64,000 nucleotides of DNA from Nocardia cyriacigeorgica (GCF_010858045.1 NZ_JAAGVC010000007.1:62001-126000); one strand, 5' to 3'; shown: positions 8,431 to 20,502, numbered from the stretch's first letter. A program made the numbers and translations. The notes: generated from the sequence alone by a model not told the origin.

Positions 8431-8763
8431 GCTACGCCCCGGGTTGCTCCCGGATAGCCACGCGCGGAGCGTGAACCGCGTAAGCTGGCCCCCGGTTGCC
8501 GAAGCACTGGCACAGGTGGGCGAATACCTGCGGATCGCGGTCGCCGAGAGTTTCCCACCGGGTAGGTGGGCACCGTCGGGCGCAGTGATCGCCCGCCGCC
8601 ACCGCGGAGTCGTGCGGCGGACCGGAGCGCGCCGGGTACATCGCCGATTCCCTCGGGCACGAGGTACGTGCGAGCCGAAAGGAGTGTCGCGTTGCAGCAG
8701 GCGCCGGCCACGGCCCGCCGGCGCGGATGACCGCAGTCGGTAACGCCGAGATGGGATGTGACC
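8431..8763. other. Intergenic region upstream of the Clp ATPase gene
   Basis: About 330 bp without a confident gene. It holds an inverted repeat CCCACC-GGGTA-GGTGGG (8554-8570). I looked for HspR (HAIR), CIRCE and ClgR-type sites and saw none. Open frames on both strands here lack ribosome-binding sites and recognisable domains. Confidence 0.45.
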
Positions 8764-11223
<2,460 letters not shown>

Positions 11224-11349
11224 TCGCGCTTCGTCGCTGGTGAGCAGGCCGCGCTCGCTCGCGGTCGCCGCCCGAGCTGGCGTCGCCGTGCGTCATCGGT
11301 AGCCTGTGCGTTGGACGTTGTGAACGACCAACGACAAGGAGCTTTCGCC

Positions 11350-12459
11350 TTGGAGGATGTATTACGGCCGCTCATCGTCTTCTGCGGGACCCTCGCGCTC
11401 ACCGTGGTTGCCGGTCTGCTCTTCGATCGGCTGATGCGGTTCTACGCGCGCAAACGCCCGGATACCCGGCTGCCGCTGCTGCTGCGGCGGGTGCGGATGC
11501 CGTTGCAGGTCTTGCTCGGTGCGGTGGCGTTGCACGCGACCTACCCGTTGGCGGAGCTGGAATTACGCCAGGACGCGGTGATCCGCAATGTGCTGGCCAC
11601 CATGGCGATCATGGCCGCGGTCTGGCTGGTGATCCGGGCCGCCGACGCGGTGGCCGACAACACGTTGAGCCGTTACGCCCAGCGCACCCGTGATGTGGCG
11701 CGGGTGCGGCAATTACGCACCCAGCTCGCGCTGGTGCGCCGCATCGTGACCTCGGTGCTGGTGGTGACCACGGCCGCGGTGGCGATCCTGCTGCTCTTTC
11801 CCGGCCTGCGCACGCTCGGCACCTCGCTGCTGGCCTCGGCCGGTGTGATCGGCATCATCGCCGGTGTGGCCGCGCAGTCGACGTTGAGCAACCTGATGGC
11901 CGGCTTGCAGATCGCGTTCGGCGATTCGGTGAAGATCGGCGACACGGTCGTGGTGGAAGGCGAGATGGGCACCGTCGAGGAGATCACCCTCGCGTTCCTG
12001 ACGGTGCGGATCTGGGACGATCGCAGGCTGACGATGCCGGTGTCCTATTTCAACAGCAAGCCGTACGAGAACTGGTCGCGCGGCGGTTCCGAGCTCACCG
12101 GAACGGTGTTCCTGCACCTGGATCACAGCACGCCGGTGCCGCTGCTGCGCGAACACCTGCACGAGTATCTGAAGCAGCGGCCCGATTGGGACGGCCGCTC
12201 GTGGAATCTGCTGGTCACCGACTCGACCCCGACCAATATCGTGGTGCGCGCGGCGATGTCGGCCGCCGATTCCGATGACGTGTGGACGTTGCGGTGCGCG
12301 GTGCGCGAGGAGCTGCTCGACTGGCTCGGCCGCCACCACCCGTACGCCCTGCCGAAGATCTCGACCACCATCGCCGGACCCGACGACGAGCGGATACCGG
12401 CACTGGCCGGAGCCGGGAGCGTGTGGGCGGGCACGGACAAGGACGGCTACCGCGGCTGA
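11350..12459 (+). CDS. MscS-family mechanosensitive ion channel
   Basis: A 369-residue inner-membrane channel that should release solutes on hypo-osmotic shock. There are about four to five N-terminal membrane helices (to about residue 170). The Gly/Ala-rich pore helix and linker follow (LLASAGVIGIIAGVAAQSTLSNLMAG), then the MscS beta domain (IGDTVVVEGEMGTVEEITL, then PVSYFNSKPYENWSR). The best start is TTG 11350, because AAGGAG ends 8 bp before it; the upstream GTG/TTG codons lack a site. It lies about 125 bp after the Clp ATPase in the same direction and may be cotranscribed. Confidence 0.88.
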   Translation: MEDVLRPLIVFCGTLALTVVAGLLFDRLMRFYARKRPDTRLPLLLRRVRMPLQVLLGAVALHATYPLAELELRQDAVIRNVLATMAIMAAVWLVIRAADAVADNTLSRYAQRTRDVARVRQLRTQLALVRRIVTSVLVVTTAAVAILLLFPGLRTLGTSLLASAGVIGIIAGVAAQSTLSNLMAGLQIAFGDSVKIGDTVVVEGEMGTVEEITLAFLTVRIWDDRRLTMPVSYFNSKPYENWSRGGSELTGTVFLHLDHSTPVPLLREHLHEYLKQRPDWDGRSWNLLVTDSTPTNIVVRAAMSAADSDDVWTLRCAVREELLDWLGRHHPYALPKISTTIAGPDDERIPALAGAGSVWAGTDKDGYRG

Positions 12460-12505
12460 GCTGTCACGCGGCGCCCGAGTACATCGCGCATCGGGCCCGC
12501 CCGCT

Positions 12506-14200
12506 TCACGGCGGCCCGCCGTGCTCGCCGGACGGTGACGGCTCGGCGGCGCGATTCCCATCGGTCCTCGTCTGTTCCGCGCCGGCGATGCGGCGTCCGG
12601 CCGTATCGGCATCCGGCCGCCACGCCTCGACGACGCCAGGGCGGCCATCTTCCAGCACGTAGGCGGCCCGGGTGTCGATCGGCGCGCCGGGCCGCCGGAC
12701 ATACGGCAGCACCCGGAAGTCGCTGCGCCACAGGTGCTGATCGAGTTCGACCCGGACATATCCGCGCTGCCCGTTGTAGAACTTCATATCCGGGTTCGCG
12801 TCGAGCAGCAGACGCCCGCGGTGCGGAAGGTCGGCGCCGTCACCGCCGGTGCTGATCGAGGTGCCGGTGAATTCGGCGGCCACCACCGGCGTCGCGGGAT
12901 CGGCGGGGTCGCGGCGCAGATCGGCCGCGTAGTTCTCGTGCCGATCTCCGGTGATGACGACGAGGTTGCGCACCCCCTGGTCGGCGGCGGCTCCCAGCAC
13001 CGCCGCTCGCTCGGCGACGTAGCCATCCCACGCATCGGTGCCCAGATCCAGATCCGGACCCGGGTCGTAGTCGCTCTGGCTCATCGCAACCTGGTTGCCG
13101 AGGATCTGCCACCGCGCCGGCGACCGGCCGAATCCGTCGATCAGCCAATCGCGTTGCGGCTGCCCGAGAATGCTGCGGCCGGCATCGAATCGGGCGGTGC
13201 ATCCGGTACTGAGGCCGCCGTCCCCGCAGACCTGCCGATCCCGGTACTGCCGGGTGTCGATCATGGTGAACTCGGCGAGATCACCGAATCCGTAGCGACG
13301 GTGCAGGCGCATATCCGGTCCCGAGGGCATCTGCGCCAGGCGCAGCGGCAGATGCTCGTAGAGCGCCTGGAACGCGGCCGCCCGGCGGCTGCGGAACAGC
13401 GCGGGGATGCGGTAGATATCGATGCCGAGCCCGGGGGAGTCGGCGGCCCAATTGTTGTCGACCTCGTGATCGTCCATGGTCACCAGCCACGGGAACGCAG
13501 CGTGCGCGGCCTGTAACGGCTGCTCGGATTTGGCTTGGGCATACAGCAATCGGTAGCCGGCCAGATCGTAGGCCTCATCGCGCAACTGCGGCGGGATGGT
13601 CGCGCCCTCGCGGCCGAGCCGCCAGGACTTCTCGTAGATGTAGTCGCCCAGATGCACCACCAGGTCGAGGTCTTCGGCGCTCATGTGGTCGTAGGCGGTG
13701 TAGTAGCCAGAGCTCCACGACTGGCACGACGCGAACGCGAACCGCATGCGCCGCACCTGCTGTCCTGGCGCGGGCGCGGTACGGGTTCGACCGACCGGGG
13801 AAATGGCCGAACCCGCGCGGAATCGGTAGAAGTACCAGCGATCCGGTGCCAAACCGCGGATCTCCGGGTGCACACTGTGCCCGAGCTCGCGCGCGGCCAC
13901 TGCCGTCCCGCGGGTGACCACGCGGCGGAACTGGTCGTCCTCGGCGACTTCGTAGTCCACGCTCGCCGGTGCCAGCGCCGTGCCGCCCAGTCCGTCGGGG
14001 GCGAGCGGATCCGGTGCCAGCCGGGTCCACAGCACCACGCCGTCGGGGGTCGGATCGCCGGAGGCGACACCGAGGGAGAACGGATCACCGAGCCAGCGCG
14101 GCGCGCGGAAGCGGGCGCTGCTCGCCGCCGCGGCTCCGGCCAGCACCGTCGCGGTTCCGGCGGCGCCGAGACGCAGCAGCTGCCGACGAGACAGATCCAT
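12506..14200 (-). CDS. phoD: Tat-exported alkaline phosphatase D (PhoD) family protein
   Basis: A 564-residue secreted phosphatase or phosphodiesterase for organic-phosphate scavenging. The start MDLSRRQLLRLGAAG is a clear twin-arginine signal, and ATG 14200 places it at the very N-terminus. PhoD metal-site motifs are present: VVHLGDYIYEK, TMDDHEVDNNWA and ITGDRHENYAADL. An N-terminal fibronectin-like PhoD_N domain spans about 40-140. It is convergent with the MscS gene, only 46 bp away. No Pho box was identified upstream. Confidence 0.9.
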   Translation of the reverse strand: MDLSRRQLLRLGAAGTATVLAGAAAASSARFRAPRWLGDPFSLGVASGDPTPDGVVLWTRLAPDPLAPDGLGGTALAPASVDYEVAEDDQFRRVVTRGTAVAARELGHSVHPEIRGLAPDRWYFYRFRAGSAISPVGRTRTAPAPGQQVRRMRFAFASCQSWSSGYYTAYDHMSAEDLDLVVHLGDYIYEKSWRLGREGATIPPQLRDEAYDLAGYRLLYAQAKSEQPLQAAHAAFPWLVTMDDHEVDNNWAADSPGLGIDIYRIPALFRSRRAAAFQALYEHLPLRLAQMPSGPDMRLHRRYGFGDLAEFTMIDTRQYRDRQVCGDGGLSTGCTARFDAGRSILGQPQRDWLIDGFGRSPARWQILGNQVAMSQSDYDPGPDLDLGTDAWDGYVAERAAVLGAAADQGVRNLVVITGDRHENYAADLRRDPADPATPVVAAEFTGTSISTGGDGADLPHRGRLLLDANPDMKFYNGQRGYVRVELDQHLWRSDFRVLPYVRRPGAPIDTRAAYVLEDGRPGVVEAWRPDADTAGRRIAGAEQTRTDGNRAAEPSPSGEHGGPP

Positions 14201-14400
14201 GCCGTCCAGCATGCCCTGATCCGCCCGGCGCGGGTATGCGGCAGGCCGCCCGACGCATCGGCCCGGCGGCCGGGCCTGGTGGCACGATGTCGTCCGCTCT
14301 CCGGGACAGGCACTGTCCGCACGCGGTGGGCCCGGCTAGGTTCACCCCACGCAGGTAGTGCGTCTCGGCCGTGGCCGAGCAGCCGACAAGGAGGACACCG

Positions 14401-14907
14401 ATGTCCGTATCACCGTCGCCGGAAACACTGGACGCCGATCTGGCGGCCCGCCTGGCCCGGATGGAGGCCGTCGAGTCGATCAAAGCGCTCAAGCACCGGT
14501 ATTTCCGGGCCTGTGATGCCAAGGACCCGAAGGGCTTCCGCGACTGCTTCATCGCCTCCGGCTCGGCACTCGACTACGGCGAGCTCGGCGCCTTCGACGC
14601 GGACGGCATGGCGGTGGTGTTCGAATCCATCGCCCTGAAACAGGTCGACGGCAAGCACGTCATCCTCGATATGCATCACGGTCTGCACCCCGACATCACG
14701 ATCATCGACGACACCACCGCCGCGGGCCGCTGGACCCTGCAATTCCGGCAGGTGAACCTGATCGACAAGACCGAAACCGTCTCCACCGGCGAATACACCG
14801 ATGAATACGTCATCGAGGACGGTGCCTGGAAGATCGCGACCTGCCGATTCGACCGGATCTGGTCGATCACCCGGCCGATCGACGATTCCTGCCGGATCAC
14901 CCAGTAG
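14401..14907 (+). CDS. SnoaL-like (NTF2-fold) protein
   Basis: A 168-residue protein with the SnoaL_4/NTF2-like pattern: RMEAVESIKALKHRYFRACDAKD, an acidic central pocket, and a C-terminal EYVIEDGAWKIATCRFDRIWS. Such proteins are small cytosolic enzymes or binding proteins; the substrate is not predictable. AAGGAGG lies 6 bp before ATG 14401. It ends just before a strong hairpin shared with the convergent beta-lactamase gene. Confidence 0.85.
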   Translation: MSVSPSPETLDADLAARLARMEAVESIKALKHRYFRACDAKDPKGFRDCFIASGSALDYGELGAFDADGMAVVFESIALKQVDGKHVILDMHHGLHPDITIIDDTTAAGRWTLQFRQVNLIDKTETVSTGEYTDEYVIEDGAWKIATCRFDRIWSITRPIDDSCRITQ

Positions 14908-14919
14908 GCCTCACCTGGC

Positions 14920-14985
14920 CCGCCACCGTCGCCGCGGTGCCGTGGCGACGGCCCGAGTCGTCGCCACGGCAGTCGCGGGTGGCGG
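14920..14985. terminator. Large nested hairpin, bidirectional terminator
   Basis: TGCCGTGGCGACG (14938-14950) pairs perfectly with CGTCGCCACGGCA (14959-14971) around an 8-nt loop. An outer pair, CCGCCACC (14920-14927) and GGTGGCGG (14978-14985), nests outside it. It sits between convergent genes and has no U-tract, as is common in actinobacteria. Confidence 0.8.
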
Positions 14986-15032
14986 TGGACGAGCCGAGTG
15001 ACCGTGCCCGATGCACCCGGCGCGGTCGAGCC

Positions 15033-15968
15033 CTATCCGAGCGCGTCGACGACCGCCCGGGTGGCGTCGGCGAGCAGCCCGTTGTCGGGTTCGGCGTCCT
15101 GCTCGGACTTCGTCGACAGCACCGCGATGACGATCGGCGCGCGTCCGGGCGGCCAGGCTACGGCGACATCGAGCGCCGACCCGTAGGCCGGGGATCCGGT
15201 CTTGTCGCCGACGGTCCAGTCCGCGGGCAGTCCCGCGCGGATCCGGCTGCCGCCGGTGGTGTTGGCGACCAACCACGACGTCAACTGAGCGCGCTCGGGT
15301 TCGCCGAGCACATCGCCGACGACGAGCGCGCGGTAATCGGCGGCCAGCGCCGCCGGGGTGGTGGTGTCGCGTTCATCGCCGGGAATCGCGGTGTTCAGCT
15401 CGGTCTCCCAGCGGTCCAGCCGGGAGGTCTCGTCGCCGAGGGAGCGCAGGAACGCGGTGAAACCCTGGGGTCCGCCGAGGAGCTTCAGCAGCTGATTGCC
15501 TGCCGTGTTGTCGGAGACGGTGATGGCGGCGTGGCACAGTTCGGCGACGGTCATGCCGGACTCGACGCGGGTTTCGGTCACCGGCGAGTACTCGACCAGT
15601 TCCGCGGCGGAGAAATGGATCACCTGGTCGAAATAACCGGTCGACAAGGGATGCTCGCGCAGGAGTGCGCCGCAGGCCAGGCCCTTGAAGGTGGATGCCA
15701 TCGGGAAACGCTCGTCCTGCCGGTAGGCAACGGTGCGCTCGGAGCCGGTGTCGACGGCGAACACGCCCAGTCGGGCCCCCGCGGTCGTTTCCAGTGCGGC
15801 GAATCGGGGATCGGCTACCGCCGAGGTGGTCGCCGCGCCGGTGGGTGATGCGTTCGGGGAACCGGAACCGGAGCCGGAGTCGCAGGCCGCGCTCATCGTC
15901 AGCGCGGAGATCGCCAGGACGGTGGCGAGCAGACGTCGGCGGCGGTGGGAGGGAGCTGGGAAAGTCAC
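15033..15968 (-). CDS. Class A beta-lactamase, exported lipoprotein
   Basis: A 311-residue serine beta-lactamase hydrolysing penicillins and probably cephalosporins outside the membrane. All class A motifs are present: STFK (active Ser), SDN (VSDNTAGN), ExxLN (RWETELNTA) and KTG ([12 protein letters not shown]). The N-terminus has an Arg-rich start, a hydrophobic core and SAAC followed by a Ser/Gly linker, suggesting a lipoprotein. The layout matches Nocardia class A enzymes such as FAR/AST types. It is divergent from a LysR gene, the arrangement of AmpR-like control. Its 3' end shares a hairpin with the SnoaL-like gene. Confidence 0.93.
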   Translation of the reverse strand: MTFPAPSHRRRRLLATVLAISALTMSAACDSGSGSGSPNASPTGAATTSAVADPRFAALETTAGARLGVFAVDTGSERTVAYRQDERFPMASTFKGLACGALLREHPLSTGYFDQVIHFSAAELVEYSPVTETRVESGMTVAELCHAAITVSDNTAGNQLLKLLGGPQGFTAFLRSLGDETSRLDRWETELNTAIPGDERDTTTPAALAADYRALVVGDVLGEPERAQLTSWLVANTTGGSRIRAGLPADWTVGDKTGSPAYGSALDVAVAWPPGRAPIVIAVLSTKSEQDAEPDNGLLADATRAVVDALG

Positions 15969-16125
15969 CGCTGAACAACATCATCGCTGCGCTCCTCGCG
16001 GCCAATAGCGGGTATCGGCAGTGGCCAGTCGCACTCGATATCACCGCAGTTCACCGGCCCTGTCCGGGCGCAGATGCGCGGCGTCGCGACGCGACGCGGC
16101 GGGGACCTGACGGCCGGCTGGTTCA

Positions 16126-17010
16126 ATGACCGCCATGGACCTGATCCGCCACCTCCGCTTCTTCGTCGCCGTCGCGGACGAGGGGCATTTCGGGAGGGCG
16201 GCGGCCGCGTTGGAGATGACCCAGCCGCCGCTTTCGCAGGGGCTGCGGCGGCTCGAACAATTCCTCGGCGTCGAACTCGTGCACCGCACCCCACAGGGCG
16301 CGGTGCTCACCTCCGCCGGACGTCAGCTGCTGCCACGCTCCCGGCTGCTGGTCGACGACGCCGAACGGCTGCTGGCCGAATCGCAGCGCATCGCCCACGC
16401 CCGCGGCGACGTCCACTGGGGCGTGGCGGCTGCCGTACCGGATCCGCTGGTGACCGCCTGCGTGACCGCGTTGCGCGGATCGGCCGGTTCCGGCGCGACC
16501 GTTGCCACCACCGTGGGGGCGACCGCCGATCTGCTCGGCGATCTGCGGGCGGGCCTGTGCGATGTGGCGGTGATCGAGCATCCGGCCCTGGTCGACGGCG
16601 TCGAGGCCGGGCCGGTGGTCAAGCTGCCGCGATGGCTGGTGGTGCCCTCGGATCATCGCAGCGCCGCCGCCGAACGTCCCACCTTCCGTATGCTCGCCGA
16701 CCTGATGTTCGTGCACCCGCCGCGCGCGGGCAATCCACCCGCATTCGACACGACGCTCGACCTGCTGCGTGAACGCGGGCTCGACGTACATCTCGGCACC
16801 GCCCGCGATGATCGCGCCGTCCTGGCCGCGGTCGCTGCCGGCACCAGTTTCGGGCTCACGGCAATGGCGCCGACACCCACTCCTGGCGTGACCTGGCTGA
16901 CCATGGCCCCGCAGGCCCTTGCGCTGCGGGTGCGCGTGGTCCACCGCCCCGACGCCCAGCCGCACGCCGATGCCCTCGACCGCGTGCTGTACCGGGAGCG
17001 CTTGCGATGA
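16126..17010 (+). CDS. LysR family regulator, probable beta-lactamase regulator
   Basis: A 294-residue LysR protein. The N-terminal winged helix reads RFFVAVADEGHFGRAAAALEMTQPPLSQGLRRLEQFLG, followed by a substrate-binding domain. Position between a class A beta-lactamase (divergent) and a second serine hydrolase (overlapping downstream) suggests it controls one or both. No Shine-Dalgarno is visible; ATG 16135 is an alternative start. The stop overlaps the next start by 4 bp (ATGA), so the two genes are translationally coupled. Confidence 0.88.
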   Translation: MTAMDLIRHLRFFVAVADEGHFGRAAAALEMTQPPLSQGLRRLEQFLGVELVHRTPQGAVLTSAGRQLLPRSRLLVDDAERLLAESQRIAHARGDVHWGVAAAVPDPLVTACVTALRGSAGSGATVATTVGATADLLGDLRAGLCDVAVIEHPALVDGVEAGPVVKLPRWLVVPSDHRSAAAERPTFRMLADLMFVHPPRAGNPPAFDTTLDLLRERGLDVHLGTARDDRAVLAAVAAGTSFGLTAMAPTPTPGVTWLTMAPQALALRVRVVHRPDAQPHADALDRVLYRERLR

Positions 17011-17945
17011 GCCGCATCCGCTACGACACGCGGCAGCTCGGTGCGGACGCGGACGGCGTCACCGACCGGATCCGCGCGGTCTTCGCCGACGCGGGCTGCA
17101 CCGGATGGTTGCACGCCCGCCGCTGCGGAAGCGCGGCCGAGATCTCGGTCGACGGCCGTGACCGGGTGGTCACCGCCTCGGTCTACAAACTCGTGCTGTT
17201 CGTAGCGTTCTGCCGCCGGGTCGACGCCGGGCTGATCGATCCGCGCGCGCAGCTCACCGTCGATCCCGCCGACTGCACACCCGGCCCCACCGGCCTTGCC
17301 GCACTGCACGATCCGGTAACGATGAGCAGGCGCGATCTGGCCACCTCGATGATGACGGTCTCCGACAATGCCGCCGCCGACGTCCTGCTCGGCGAGATCG
17401 GACTCGGTGCGGTGGAAGACCTGCTGGACGAACTGGGGCTCACCGAGACCCGGATCGTCGGCGGCACCGCCGATGTGCACCGCAGCCTGGTCCGCGATAC
17501 CGATACCCACAGCACCGCCGAGGCCTTCGCCGCGCTCGCCGACAACGACGAGGCCTGGTCGGTCTCGGCCTACGACCCCTCGTACGCCAGTGCCACCACC
17601 CCGGAGGAGATGACCCGGTTTCTGCACCTGGTCTGGGAGGGCGGCGTACTGTCGCCGGAGCAAACCGGGTTCGTGCGTTCGGTGATGGGCAAGCAGGTGT
17701 GGCCGCACCGCATCGCCGCGGCGTTTCCGCATCGCGGGGTCAGCGTTGCGGGCAAGACCGGCACCATCGGCGTCATCCGCAACGAGGTCGCCGTCGTGGA
17801 GTTTCCCGCCGAGTATCCGGTGGCGGTTGCGGTGTTCACCCGGGCGGCGCGGGCCGATCCGCAGCTGGCCGTGGTCGACGCCGCGATCGCCGAAGCCGCC
17901 CGCATCGCCGTCACCGCGCTGCGGCACCCGCTCACGCAGGACTGA
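17007..17945 (+). CDS. Cytosolic class-A-like serine hydrolase without the ExxLN motif
   Basis: A 312-residue protein of the beta-lactamase2/serine hydrolase fold with SVYK (nucleophile motif), SDN (TVSDNAAADVL) and KTG (AGKTGTIGVIRNE). No signal peptide is visible, and the ExxLN motif that deacylates class A beta-lactamases is not found between SDN and KTG. DPSYASATTPEEM aligns where true enzymes have the DERDTTTP segment. It may bind beta-lactams slowly, act on peptidoglycan peptides, or serve as a sensor. It overlaps the LysR gene by 4 bp. Confidence 0.82.
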   Translation: MSRIRYDTRQLGADADGVTDRIRAVFADAGCTGWLHARRCGSAAEISVDGRDRVVTASVYKLVLFVAFCRRVDAGLIDPRAQLTVDPADCTPGPTGLAALHDPVTMSRRDLATSMMTVSDNAAADVLLGEIGLGAVEDLLDELGLTETRIVGGTADVHRSLVRDTDTHSTAEAFAALADNDEAWSVSAYDPSYASATTPEEMTRFLHLVWEGGVLSPEQTGFVRSVMGKQVWPHRIAAAFPHRGVSVAGKTGTIGVIRNEVAVVEFPAEYPVAVAVFTRAARADPQLAVVDAAIAEAARIAVTALRHPLTQD

Positions 17946-18033
17946 CGCGCACCGGCGGGCGTCACGGGAAGTCTGATAAACAGGTATTACTAAATCCTGT
18001 TCACCGACTCCGTTCTTATGGTCTAATCGGGGT

Positions 18034-18047
18034 GGAACGTGTTCTAC
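18034..18047. promoter_or_regulatory. KstR operator upstream of CYP125
   Basis: TGGAACGTGTTCTA fits the KstR consensus TnnAACnnGTTnnA at every fixed position. KstR is the TetR repressor of cholesterol catabolism in mycolic-acid actinobacteria. The site is 46 bp upstream of the P450 start. A second inverted repeat, AACAGG-N11-CCTGTT, lies at 17979-18001. Confidence 0.8.
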
Positions 18048-18093
18048 ACAACGCTGTGAGGTCTGCACCGGAGCAGGCCGCAAGGAGGTACTC

Positions 18094-19320
18094 GTGGCCG
18101 CACCGTCCATCCCCGCCGGGTTCGATTTCACCGACCCCGACCTGTACGCCCAGCGCTTGCCGATCGAGGAATTCGCCGAGCTGCGCCGGGTGGCACCGGT
18201 GTGGTGGTGCCCGCAGGAGAAGGGCCGTAGCGGGTTCGACGACGGCGGCTACTGGGTGGTCACCAAGCTCGACGACATCAAGGAGATCTCGAAGAACCCC
18301 GAGGTGTTCTCCTCGGAGGAGAACACCGCGATCATCCGCTTCAACGGCGATATCGCCCGCGAAGAGATCGAAATGCTGCGGATGCTCATGCTCAACATGG
18401 ATCCGCCGAACCACACCAAGATGCGCCGGATCGTCTCCAAGGGCTTCACCCCGCGCGCGGTCAACAGCCTGCGCGAGGCCCTCACCGAGCGCGCCGAGCG
18501 CATCGTGCACGAGGCCAAGAAGGAGGGCCGCGGCGATTTCGTCCAGCAGATCGCCTGCGAGCTGCCGCTGCAGGCCATCGCCGAGTTGATCGGCGTACCG
18601 CAGGAAGATCGCGGCAAGATCTTCGACTGGACCAACCAGATGATCTCCTACGACGACCCGGACTTCGAGGGCGATCACAAGATGGCCACCGCCGAGGTCA
18701 TGGGGTACGCCTGGAACCTGGCCGAGGAGAAGCGCAAGTGTCCGATGGACGACATCGTGACCACACTGGTCAACGCCGACCTCGACGGTGAAGCGCTCGG
18801 CTCCGACGAATTCGCCTGGTTCGTCATCCTGCTCGCGGTGGCGGGCAACGAGACCACCCGCAATGCCATCACCCACGGCATGAAGGCCTTCGTCGACAAC
18901 CCCGACCAGTGGGAGCTCTACAAGGAGCAGCGTCCGCGCACCGCGCCCGACGAGATCGTCCGCTGGGCCACCCCGGTCACCGCGTTCCAGCGCACCGCGA
19001 CGGTCGATACCGAACTCGGCGGTCAGCAGATCAAGAAGGGCCAGCGCATCGGCATGTTCTACAGCGCGGCCAACTTCGATCCGGCGTCGTTCGAGGATCC
19101 GTTCCAGTTCAACGTCCTGCGCAACCCCAACCCGCACGTCGGCTTCGGCGGCACCGGCACCCACTTCTGCGTGGGTGCCAACCTGGCCCGGCTCGAGATC
19201 GACCTGATGTTCAACGCCATCGCCGATGTCATGCCCAACCTGCGGGAGCTGTCCGAGCCGGTGCGGCTGCGCTCGGGGTGGCTCAACGGCATCAAGCGCT
19301 GGGAAGTCGCCTACGAGTGA
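18094..19320 (+). CDS. cyp125: CYP125-type steroid C26/C27 monooxygenase
   Basis: A 408-residue soluble P450 that, by close resemblance to CYP125A1, should oxidise the terminal side-chain carbon of cholesterol or cholestenone. Shared blocks include PAGFDFTDPDLYAQRLP, AVAGNETTRNAIT (oxygen-binding I-helix), EIVRWATPVTAFQRTA (ExxR helix follow-on), NPNPHVGFGGTG and the heme ligand HFCVGANLAR. GTG 18094 follows AAGGAGG with good spacing. The KstR box upstream agrees with steroid induction. It is orphaned here: no other steroid-degradation gene lies next to it, and a hairpin closes the unit. Confidence 0.93.
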   Translation: MAAPSIPAGFDFTDPDLYAQRLPIEEFAELRRVAPVWWCPQEKGRSGFDDGGYWVVTKLDDIKEISKNPEVFSSEENTAIIRFNGDIAREEIEMLRMLMLNMDPPNHTKMRRIVSKGFTPRAVNSLREALTERAERIVHEAKKEGRGDFVQQIACELPLQAIAELIGVPQEDRGKIFDWTNQMISYDDPDFEGDHKMATAEVMGYAWNLAEEKRKCPMDDIVTTLVNADLDGEALGSDEFAWFVILLAVAGNETTRNAITHGMKAFVDNPDQWELYKEQRPRTAPDEIVRWATPVTAFQRTATVDTELGGQQIKKGQRIGMFYSAANFDPASFEDPFQFNVLRNPNPHVGFGGTGTHFCVGANLARLEIDLMFNAIADVMPNLRELSEPVRLRSGWLNGIKRWEVAYE

Positions 19321-19359
19321 GCACCGGGCACGCATAAGCACGACGCGCGATCGAGCACG

Positions 19360-19390
19360 ACGCGGCACCGTTCGATGGGCGGTGCCGCGT
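19360..19390. terminator. Hairpin terminator after CYP125
   Basis: ACGCGGCACCG (19360-19370) pairs perfectly with CGGTGCCGCGT (19380-19390) around a 9-nt loop, 40 bp past the P450 stop. Confidence 0.75.
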
Positions 19391-19518
19391 TCGTGTGTGT
19401 GCCGAGCCGGTCGCGGCGTGCCGCCATCAGCCGGGCGGGAGGGCCGGGCCGCGTGCGCGTTACTGTCACGAGGGAGCCGGCCCGGCCCCGGACCGGAAAC
19501 AGTGGAGGTGGAACCCGA

Positions 19519-20502
19519 ATGTTGTCGACAGCGTGGTCACGCGAGATGGGCCTGCGGGTCCCGATCGTGAACGCGCCCATGGGCGGCGTGGCCGGCGGCA
19601 GGCTGGCCGCCGCGGTCACCGCGGCCGGTGGACTCGGCATGATCGGGATGGGCAGCGCGGGGTCGGCGGCACGGCTGACGGCCGAACTGGACGAGCTCGG
19701 GCCGGATCCGGGGCCGTTCGGCATCGGGATGATCGACTGGGTGCTGGCCCGCGAACCCGATCTGTTCGACACCGCCCTCGCCGCGCGTCCGGTGCTGATC
19801 TCGATCAGTTTCACCACCGACCTGTCCTGGGTCGAGCGGGTGCATGCCGCCGGGATTCGCGCGGCCACCCAGGTCTACGACCGTGAGCAGGCCTTGCGGG
19901 CCGAGGCCGCGGGCATCGACGTCATCGTGGCCAGGGGAGCCGAGGGCGGCGGCCACGGCGAGCCCACGCTGGCCACCCTGCCGCTGCTCGAGATCGTCTG
20001 CGAGGCCGTCCAGGTGCCGGTGCTGGCGGCCGGCGGCATCGCGACCGGGCATGCGCTGGCGGCGGTCCTCGGCGCGGGCGCGTCCGGAGCCTGGCTCGGC
20101 ACCCGGCTGGCGGTGTGCCCGGAAGCGCTCACCACCGAACGCGCGCGAGCGGCACTGCTGCGCGCCGACGCGACCGACACCATCACCACCCGCGTCTTCG
20201 ATATCGGCCAGGGCCTGCCGTGGCCGGACAGATATCCGGCGCGAGTGCTGCGCAACGACTTCACCGACCGATGGGACGGCGCCGAAGCCGCGTTGGCCGC
20301 CGACCGGCGCGCCCGTGCCGAACTGGCCGCCGCCGTCGACGCCGACGACCCACGAATCGAGCCGATCGACGCCGGCCAGGGCATCGGCCTGGTCACCAGC
20401 AGTCAGCCGGTCGCCGAGGTTTTCGACGACATCTGCACCGCGGCCGCGCGGTATCTCACCGCCCGGTCCACCATCGTCGAATCCGACGCCACCCCGGGCT
20501 GA
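19519..20502 (+). CDS. Nitronate monooxygenase / 2-nitropropane dioxygenase family flavoprotein
   Basis: A 327-residue FMN TIM-barrel protein. Family blocks are PIVNAPMGGVAGGRLAAAVTAAGGLGMIG, VIVARGAEGGGHGE (phosphate and active-site His region) and VLAAGGIATGHALAAVLGAGASGAWLGTR. It is likely an NMO-type or related flavin oxidase in the cytosol. GGAGGTGG lies about 8 bp before ATG 19519; longer upstream frames are not supported. The natural substrate is unknown. Confidence 0.88.
   Translation: MLSTAWSREMGLRVPIVNAPMGGVAGGRLAAAVTAAGGLGMIGMGSAGSAARLTAELDELGPDPGPFGIGMIDWVLAREPDLFDTALAARPVLISISFTTDLSWVERVHAAGIRAATQVYDREQALRAEAAGIDVIVARGAEGGGHGEPTLATLPLLEIVCEAVQVPVLAAGGIATGHALAAVLGAGASGAWLGTRLAVCPEALTTERARAALLRADATDTITTRVFDIGQGLPWPDRYPARVLRNDFTDRWDGAEAALAADRRARAELAAAVDADDPRIEPIDAGQGIGLVTSSQPVAEVFDDICTAAARYLTARSTIVESDATPG

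Noticed and set aside
8431..8763. Heat-shock operator (HAIR or CIRCE) for the Clp gene
   Set aside because: Neither CTTGAGT-N7-ACTCAAG nor the CIRCE palindrome is present.
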